Made by a program: the position numbers and the translations under genes
Notes under the pieces: generated by a model
What the model saw: the letters and a program-made list of their open reading frames with translations, nothing else
What the model was told of the DNA's origin: nothing
The model's database searches: none
Shown: positions 58,987 to 64,000 of the stretch, piece by piece
How the letters are laid out: each line of letters begins with the position of its first letter
Numbering within the stretch: position 1 is the stretch's first letter
Assembly: GCA_030424595.1 (NCBI GenBank)
Contig: JAUHWG010000037.1
Coordinates: 1-64,000 of the forward strand
Source of the DNA: Polyangia bacterium
GTDB lineage: Bacteria > Myxococcota_A > Polyangia > Nannocystales > Nannocystaceae
Direction: 5' to 3'
Length of the DNA stretch: 64,000 nt

Positions 58987-59387
58987 CGCCCCTCCTCCTC
59001 ACCTTCTTCGCGGGCCGCGATCAGGTCGCCGAGCATCGCCTGGAGCGCGCTCAGCTCCTCGGTCGAGGCTGGCTTTGAGGACAGGGCGCGGACGACCAGC
59101 TCCGACGCGGAGCCGTCGAAGACCCGGTCGATGAGATCGCCGACCAGCCCCTCCTCGACGCCCTCGCGGTCCACCAAGGGCCGGTAGACGTGGCTTCGCT
59201 TGCGCTCGTCACGGGCGGCGAGGCCCTTTTGGGCCATGATCTGCATCAGCTTGAGCACCGTCGTGTAGCCGGTCCCCCGCTGGGCCTCCAAGGCCCCGTG
59301 GACCTCGCGCACGGTCGAGGGTCCGCGCTCCCAGAGCACCCGAAGGATCTCGGTCTCCGCGTCGGTCGGTCGCTTGGGGCCACTCAT
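58983..59387 (-). CDS. BlaI/MecI-family transcriptional repressor
   Basis: A 134-residue winged-helix repressor of full family length: DAETEILRVLWERGPSTVRE, then the recognition helix in GYTTVLKLMQIMAQKG and wing RSHVYRPLV, then a dimerisation helix region. It is expected to bind the palindromic operators at 59394-59438 as a dimer and shut its own promoter, and to be cleaved when the co-encoded M56 protein is triggered. The ATG at 59387 is only 9 nt from the -10 box and has no ribosome-binding site, so the mRNA is probably leaderless. Confidence 0.92.
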   Translation of the reverse strand: MSGPKRPTDAETEILRVLWERGPSTVREVHGALEAQRGTGYTTVLKLMQIMAQKGLAARDERKRSHVYRPLVDREGVEEGLVGDLIDRVFDGSASELVVRALSSKPASTEELSALQAMLGDLIAAREEGEEEGR

Positions 59388-59393
59388 CGCTGA

Positions 59394-59438
59394 GACTTAA
59401 TACGAAGCGCTTCGTATTAAGTCAACGAAAGTCTTCGT
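59394..59438 (-). promoter_or_regulatory. Promoter with twin palindromic operators for the BlaI/M56 operon
   Basis: A perfect 30-bp palindrome spans 59394-59423, centred on ACGAAGCGCTTCGT. A second copy of the core, ACGAA-N4-TTCGT, lies at 59425-59438, its centre 23 bp away. A promoter on the minus strand is built into them: TTGACT (59425-59420), a 17-bp spacer inside the first palindrome, and TATTAA (59402-59397). Two repressor dimers could bind side by side and block polymerase. Confidence 0.8.
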
Positions 59439-59616
59439 ACTTAATCCCAGCGGGCCCCCCAGCGATGGCCGGGAACCGCCAAGAGGGCGCTTGGCGTCGC
59501 TCCTACGCGCTCTCCTGCCCTCTTCGCAGCCGTGCGCGCGAGCCCCCCAGGCCCGCGCCTCGGCCCCGCGCCTCGGCTCGAAGCGGTCCCCCTCGCGAAC
59601 GCCCCAAGCCGCCGGG

Positions 59617-60279
59617 CTAGAACTTACCGAGGTCGTCCGAGATCGGATCGCCGGGGCAGTCAAAGCGCTCCTTCGACACATCCCCGTAGAGGCAGGTCGG
59701 ATCGGAGCAGCGCTCGTAGGGGTAGCTCTCCTCGCCGCAGGTGCAGGGGACGTCGGTCATCGCGAAGCGCGGACAGAGGCCCTCCTCGGCTCGGGCGAAG
59801 TCACGGCGACTGCGCTCGCATTGGGCCGCCGCCTTCCCCCCGCTCCACAGCTCCGGCAGGATCGCGAAGGGGCTCGCGAGGGTCCGCTCGGCCTCGGCCA
59901 GCGCCGCCTCGCGGTCCGCCTTGGTCGCCGGCAGGAGCGCGCCGTTGCAGGCCGAGATGGCCTCGCGCCGGTAGTGACCAAAGCTGTAGGTGACAAAGGC
60001 GATCAGCGCGGCGAGGCCGACGATGCCGGCGAGGAAGCGCCCCCACCCCTGAGCCGAACGGGCGGGGTCCTTGATCTCCGCGTCGCGGCGGACAAAGGCG
60101 ACGATAAGCGCGGCGCCTGCGGTCCCGAAGAGGAGGATGAGCGGCAGCTTCATCATCCTCAGCGTCGACGAGCGCACCCCGTAGACGATGCCGAGGGCGA
60201 GCGCCGTACAGAGCCCCGCGATCAGCACGAGCTGCCACGCGCTGCGGTCGCGGAGGAGCCTCGCGATCAACCCTTTCAC
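59617..60279 (-). CDS. Membrane protein of unknown function with Cys-rich C-terminus
   Basis: A 220-residue protein from the GTG at 60279. Three hydrophobic helices (about 17-35, 44-62, 83-102) are followed by a helical segment and a Cys-rich end (CTCGEESYPYERC, DPTCLYGD, DCPGD). The Cys pattern suggests metal binding or disulfides, depending on which side it faces. TAGCAT is 7 nt before the GTG and no ribosome-binding site is seen. The stop is about 180 bp past the BlaI/M56 promoter, which is read in the same direction, so no shared regulation is evident. No family recognised. Confidence 0.55.
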   Translation of the reverse strand: MKGLIARLLRDRSAWQLVLIAGLCTALALGIVYGVRSSTLRMMKLPLILLFGTAGAALIVAFVRRDAEIKDPARSAQGWGRFLAGIVGLAALIAFVTYSFGHYRREAISACNGALLPATKADREAALAEAERTLASPFAILPELWSGGKAAAQCERSRRDFARAEEGLCPRFAMTDVPCTCGEESYPYERCSDPTCLYGDVSKERFDCPGDPISDDLGKF

Positions 60280-60690
60280 GCCGGCGATGCTAGCAGCTCG
60301 CCCGCCCCGCGAGCAGGCGGCGACGCGGGCGGCAACGCGCGCAGGCGGACATCACGGCCGCTCGTCGCGATGCCCGGTGGCCGAGGCCCGAGCGCGACCC
60401 CCGAGCCCTGCGCCCTACGCCCTACGCCCCACGCCCCGCACCCCACGCCCTAAGCCCTACGCCCTACGCCCCACGCCCCACGCCATTCGCCCGCCCGAGC
60501 CCTACGCCCGAGCCCCACGCCCCACCCCCCACGCCCTAAGCCCTACGCCCTACGCCCGCCCCCTACGCTCGACGCCCAAGCTCGACGCCCAAGCTCGACG
60601 CCGTGGTCAACAGCCGCCTCCTGCCTCCGCCCTCCCCCGCTCCCGGGCCGCGCGAGGTGTAGGATTCGCCGAGCTTCGGAGCACCTGGAG
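60280..60690. other. Intergenic stretch between divergent genes
   Basis: About 410 bp without a convincing gene. It holds the 60412-60600 repeat and, near the right end, TAGGAT at 60660-60665 as a possible -10 for the WYL regulator, with CGGAG about 13 nt before that start. Open frames that cross it are artefacts of the repeat. Confidence 0.5.
60412..60600. repeat. Degenerate 7-bp tandem repeat (GCCCTAC/GCCCCAC)
   Basis: Runs of GCCCTAC and GCCCCAC heptamers with a few variants, ending in two copies of a 13-bp unit GCTCGACGCCCAA. Unlike the coding repeats of the window, the period is not a multiple of 3, in agreement with its non-coding place. Confidence 0.85.
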
Positions 60691-61668
60691 ATGTCGCGAG
60701 GGGACCAGCTATTTCGCCAGTGGACGATCCTGAGCCGCCTCTCCGCGGGTCGACGGAGCCGGCGCGAGCTCGCGGAGGAGCTCGGCGTCTCCCTCAAGAC
60801 GATCACCCGCGACATCCTCAGCCTCTCGGTCTTCCCGATCGCCGAGGAGCGCAGCGGCATCGACGTCTACTACGAGCTTGTCCGCGGCGCTCGAGCGCCG
60901 AGCGTCCGCTTCACCCCCGAGGAGCTGCTCGCGCTCCTCTTGAGCGAGGGGACGATCCTGAGCGCCGTCGACGGCTCGCCCTACGCGGCCGCGGTCGGCG
61001 AGGCGCTCGCCAAGGTCGACCTCCTCCACCGCGAGACCAGCGAGCGCAGCCTCGCTCGCCTGCCCCAGGTCTTTCACAGCTCCTTCCTCAAGCCGCAGGT
61101 CCGCGCCGACCTCCAGGAGCGCCTGCACGAGGCGGCGATCGAGCGCCGCTTGGTCCGCCTGACCTACTTCACCGCGGAGCGTCGAGCGTCGAGCGAGCGG
61201 GTCGTCGAGCCCTTCTTCCTCCACCTCCACCCCCACGGGCTCCACCTCATCGCCTACTGTCGCGAGCGCGGCGACTTCCTCTACTTCAGCGTAGGCGCGA
61301 TCGAGGCCCTGGAGGTGCTCACCGAGACCTTTGACCCCGAGGCCCGCACCTTTGACCTCAAGGCCTTCCTGAGCACCGTCTTCGACGGTCGTCGCGGAGC
61401 CCCCGTGCTCGACGTCCACCTGCGGATTATGGAGCCCACCGCCCATTGGGCCCGCGACCACTTCTATCACTCGACCCAGGAGCTGACGGAGATCGACGGC
61501 GGGATCGAGCTCCGCTTCCGCTCCGGCGCGCCCGAGGCCATCGCCGCCCGGGTGCTCAGCCTCGGCCCCGACTGCGAGGTCCTCGCGCCCCAGAGCCTGG
61601 CCCGCGACGTCGCCGACAGGGCGCGGGCGATCGTCGACCTCTACGCTGTCCGCGGAGGATCGTCCTAG
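60691..61668 (+). CDS. WYL-domain transcriptional regulator
   Basis: A 325-residue regulator. Residues about 8-60 form a DeoR-like winged helix (ILSRLSAGRRSRRELAEEL, VSLKTITRDILSL). Residues about 145-215 are the WYL domain (RLVRLTYFTAERR, VEPFFLHLHPHGLHLIAYC), followed by the WCX C-terminal extension (about 235-320). WYL proteins sense ligands, often nucleic acids or nucleotides, and frequently control defence, DNA-damage or metabolic genes. It stands alone and divergent from the small membrane protein; its target genes are not evident from the context. Confidence 0.9.
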   Translation: MSRGDQLFRQWTILSRLSAGRRSRRELAEELGVSLKTITRDILSLSVFPIAEERSGIDVYYELVRGARAPSVRFTPEELLALLLSEGTILSAVDGSPYAAAVGEALAKVDLLHRETSERSLARLPQVFHSSFLKPQVRADLQERLHEAAIERRLVRLTYFTAERRASSERVVEPFFLHLHPHGLHLIAYCRERGDFLYFSVGAIEALEVLTETFDPEARTFDLKAFLSTVFDGRRGAPVLDVHLRIMEPTAHWARDHFYHSTQELTEIDGGIELRFRSGAPEAIAARVLSLGPDCEVLAPQSLARDVADRARAIVDLYAVRGGSS

Positions 61669-61810
61669 CGACCGCGGGCGAGCGTCCGATGTGCTCTCGC
61701 ACAACGGTTGGGACCGCCTCGTCATAGCAAGAAGGGCGTTGATCCCCTCCAGCTTCGTCGCGCGCTCGCGGATCCAGGGCTCTTGGTCCTCCGGTTGCAC
61801 CGAGCCTGGT

Positions 61811-64000
61811 TCACCCCGCCGGGAGGCCGCGACGGAGCGCCTCGACCTCCGCTCGTTCGGCCGCGAAGGCTGGGCCGAGGGCGGCGTAGGTCGCCGAAGC
61901 CTGCTCCAAGAGCGGCGTCGACTCGCGGGCTCGACCGACGGCGAGCAGGGCCTTCGCCGCGGCGAGGCGAGCGTGTGCGAGCCTGGGACTGTCGGCGTCG
62001 AAGCGGGGCTCGAGCAGCGCGACGGCTGCGAGGAGCGCGGCGGCAGCCGACACGTCCTCTCCAGCGGCGAGGAGCGCTCGGCCACGGGTCACCTCCGCGT
62101 CCCCGAGATCGATGGAGTTGTCGCCGCCTCGAGACCGAAGCGTCGCCGTCGCGGCTGTCGCGAGCGCGAGCGCCTCGCCTCGCTCGTCCGGCGCCCCTGC
62201 GGCGACGAGAAGGTTGGCGAGCGCGCGCTGGACAAACGCAGCGCTCGCGTCTTCGAGGCGATCCGCAGCGCGAAGCTCCGCGAGCACCCGGCGCAGGCGC
62301 GCCTCCAAGGGCTCGGCGTCGCCGACCACATCGGCATGGCGCGCGGCGACGAGGAGCGCCGAGATCGCGGTCACCGACGCGACCCCGAACTTCTCGACGC
62401 CCCGCGAGAGCGCCTCCTCGCGGAGCGCCCGCGCCTCCTCGATCTCACCGAGCCCGGCGCGAGCGATCGCCAAGACGACCTCGCTCTGCACCCGCGGCGC
62501 GACGTCGGACGGCTCGATGAGCTCGAGCGCCGCTTCGGCGAGCGCCTGCGCCTCTCGGTAGCGCCGCGGCTCGAGCTCGAGGCGGGCGAGGTTGATCCGC
62601 GGCCACGCGCCGATGTGCGCGGAGGTCTCTGCTCCTGGCCTTGAGAGCAGCTCTCGCAGGAGCGCACGGGCCTCGTCGGCGCGCCCGAGCTCACGAAGGA
62701 CGTTCGCCTCGTGAGGGACAAACGCGGCGACGAGGGGGTGCTCTGGGCCGAGCTCGGTCTCCACATGGCGACGGGCGGCCTGGAGGCCCTCCTGGGCCCC
62801 GCGGAGGTCGTTACGCTCCCGCGCGACGATCCCCAGGTTGGCCAACGTCCCCGCGTGCTCCACCGGGTTCGGCCCGCCCTCGATCGAGCTCGCCTCCTCG
62901 AGAAAACGACGTGCCCCGTCAAAGTCGCGATCCATGAGCTTCAACACCCCGAGGTTGTTGAGGTAGAGCCAGCGGAGATAGGGCACCTCGCGGAAGCGCG
63001 CGGCTAGGGGAGCGGCTAGGGCGCTGTCGGCAGCCGCCCCGTCGGCGTCCCCCAGTCGCTCGCCGCGGACATACAAGCGGCGGATGAGCGCCTCCGCGGC
63101 GATCTGATCCGCGTCCGACTCGAGCGCCGCTGCGATCGCGCGGCTCAGCGCTCGCTCGGCCTCCTCCGCCTTGAGACGTTCGATCGCGATCGCGCCGATC
63201 CTGAGCTGCGCCTCGGCGATCAGGGGAAGAAAGCCGAGGTGCTCGGCCTCGGCGGCGATCGTCGCCGCAGCCTCTGCAGCGCCGTCGAGGCGGCCCGCGC
63301 TGGCCAGCGCGACCGCCCCAGCGAGCCGCTCTCGAGCGCCCTGCACCTGCTCCTTTAGCGCGCCGTCCTGCGGGCTCAGGGGATCGCCGAGGAGAGCCTC
63401 GTGATCGCGACAGGCGGCGATCCTCGGGAGGCTCGCCGCCGCCTCTGTCGCCCGCTCGAGCACCGCCGAGTCAGCGTCGATGAGGAGATCGCCGAGGGCG
63501 CCAAGACCCGCGCGTCGCCGGCCGAGGCACGCCGTCTGGAGATCCAAGAGCTCCGACGAGATCGCCCCCGCTCGGTGCTCTTCGCAGGCCTCTCGTCGAC
63601 CCGAGGACCACTCCCCGGCGTACTCATCGAGGACGCGGATCGTCCGCCCCGCCGCCTCGTCGGCGTAGGGGGATCCTGTCGCCACGAGGCTCGCCCGCAC
63701 CTGCGCCGCCCGCTCGTCGTCCCAAACGCCCCCGAGCTCGAAGCTCGGCCCGGTGCAGGGGTCCACCCCCTCGGCCGCGAAGCTCCCGATCCCCCAGGCG
63801 CCAGCGCCGACGACGACGCAGAGGCTCGCCGCGAGCGCGAAGCTCCGCCGCTTCGCCCCCGGATCGCCGGCAAGGGCGTCGCAGAGCGCAGACATGGACT
63901 CGAAGCGCGCCCCCGGATCGCGGCTGAGGGCGCGGACGAGGAGGCGATGCACCCAGGCCGGAACCGCGGCGCTCGGCGGCGGCGGCAGCTCGCCCTCCAG
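61811..64000 (-). CDS. Ser/Thr protein kinase with TPR-type C-terminus (partial, N-terminus outside window)
   Basis: Partial gene of at least 729 codons running off the right edge; the frame is open to 64000. The first visible residues are the last helices of a kinase C-lobe (VHRLLVRALSRDPGARFESM, the RxxxxDPxxR of Hanks-type kinases). A single membrane helix follows (FALAASLCVVVGAGAWGIG) and then about 600 residues of helical repeats like those that follow many myxobacterial PknB-type kinases (YLRWLYLNNLGVLKLMDRDF, AGTLANLGIVARERNDLRGA). The catalytic core is missing from the window, so activity cannot be judged. The gene is probably a membrane-bound kinase whose repeats bind partners outside the cytoplasm or recruit substrates. 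Confidence 0.85.
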   Translation of the reverse strand: MEGELPPPPSAAVPAWVHRLLVRALSRDPGARFESMSALCDALAGDPGAKRRSFALAASLCVVVGAGAWGIGSFAAEGVDPCTGPSFELGGVWDDERAAQVRASLVATGSPYADEAAGRTIRVLDEYAGEWSSGRREACEEHRAGAISSELLDLQTACLGRRRAGLGALGDLLIDADSAVLERATEAAASLPRIAACRDHEALLGDPLSPQDGALKEQVQGARERLAGAVALASAGRLDGAAEAAATIAAEAEHLGFLPLIAEAQLRIGAIAIERLKAEEAERALSRAIAAALESDADQIAAEALIRRLYVRGERLGDADGAAADSALAAPLAARFREVPYLRWLYLNNLGVLKLMDRDFDGARRFLEEASSIEGGPNPVEHAGTLANLGIVARERNDLRGAQEGLQAARRHVETELGPEHPLVAAFVPHEANVLRELGRADEARALLRELLSRPGAETSAHIGAWPRINLARLELEPRRYREAQALAEAALELIEPSDVAPRVQSEVVLAIARAGLGEIEEARALREEALSRGVEKFGVASVTAISALLVAARHADVVGDAEPLEARLRRVLAELRAADRLEDASAAFVQRALANLLVAAGAPDERGEALALATAATATLRSRGGDNSIDLGDAEVTRGRALLAAGEDVSAAAALLAAVALLEPRFDADSPRLAHARLAAAKALLAVGRARESTPLLEQASATYAALGPAFAAERAEVEALRRGLPAG

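Overview
The window is a dense, very G+C-rich bacterial chromosome segment (GC not calculated; nearly every third codon position is G or C). The gene repertoire points to a myxobacterium in the broad sense, probably the Nannocystis/Plesiocystis side of Myxococcota. Supporting signs are many lipoproteins with Thr/Asp/Gly-rich linkers after the lipobox, a lipoprotein with DUF4215 Cys-rich repeats, a CxxC zinc-ribbon protein with a Thr-Asp tail, a Ser/Thr kinase C-lobe joined to a TPR-type region, an FtsH/MoxR/vWA ternary system and a DUF4157 (eCIS-core) protein. No rRNA, tRNA, IS element, prophage or CRISPR array was seen.

Layout. 0.2-8.1 kb: two surface proteins, a divergent radical SAM/SPASM maturase, a YjbR-like protein, a SWIM-ankyrin-Tudor-like fusion, a DUF4215 lipoprotein and a DUF2383 four-helix protein. 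8.4-13.1 kb: an osmotic/ion block (TrkH-type K+ channel, single-RCK TrkA/KtrA partner, HAMP sensor without kinase domain, MscS channel). 13.3-21.5 kb: a small outer-membrane protein, then three paralogous lipoproteins followed by a FadL/OmpP1 channel. 21.8-30 kb: a divergent Nramp-family transporter, a PAS histidine kinase, a beta-helix lipoprotein, a penicillin-amidase-type acylase and a 12-bp minisatellite. 30.1-32.1 kb: a protein with a roughly 180-residue Glu-Pro rod.

32.2-37.7 kb is a tight minus-strand operon: imelysin, di-haem oxidoreductase, second imelysin and a vitamin-K-gamma-carboxylase-like (HTTM) membrane enzyme. Its promoter has an inverted repeat exactly between -35 and -10, suggesting metal (iron) control. 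A PNGase F-like secreted glycosidase is transcribed divergently from it. 39.0-42.7 kb holds aldehyde dehydrogenase, DUF779 and orphan genes plus a cytochrome P450.

42.8-54.4 kb is the most striking region. It is a nearly contiguous minus-strand cluster made of a radical SAM activase, two accessory proteins, a cytosolic FtsH-like AAA+/zinc protease with an apparent degenerate first AAA domain, a 93-residue protein, an 1,147-residue scaffold, a MoxR ATPase and a MIDAS-less vWA-like protein. This matches the predicted FtsH ternary (FtsH-vWA-MoxR) conflict systems. A plus-strand Cys-rich gene sits inside it. Next come a DUF4157 protein with an amidoligase-like segment (54.6-57.1 kb), a BlaI repressor with an M56 peptidase fused to a lytic transglycosylase behind a 30-bp perfect palindrome (57.2-59.4 kb), a small membrane protein, a WYL regulator and the kinase-TPR fragment running off the right edge.

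Two themes cut across the window. Short tandem repeats are common, and those in genes have periods of 6 or 12 bp, so length change would keep the frame. Several genes have a -10-like hexamer 5-9 nt before the start codon and no ribosome-binding site, which suggests leaderless mRNAs.
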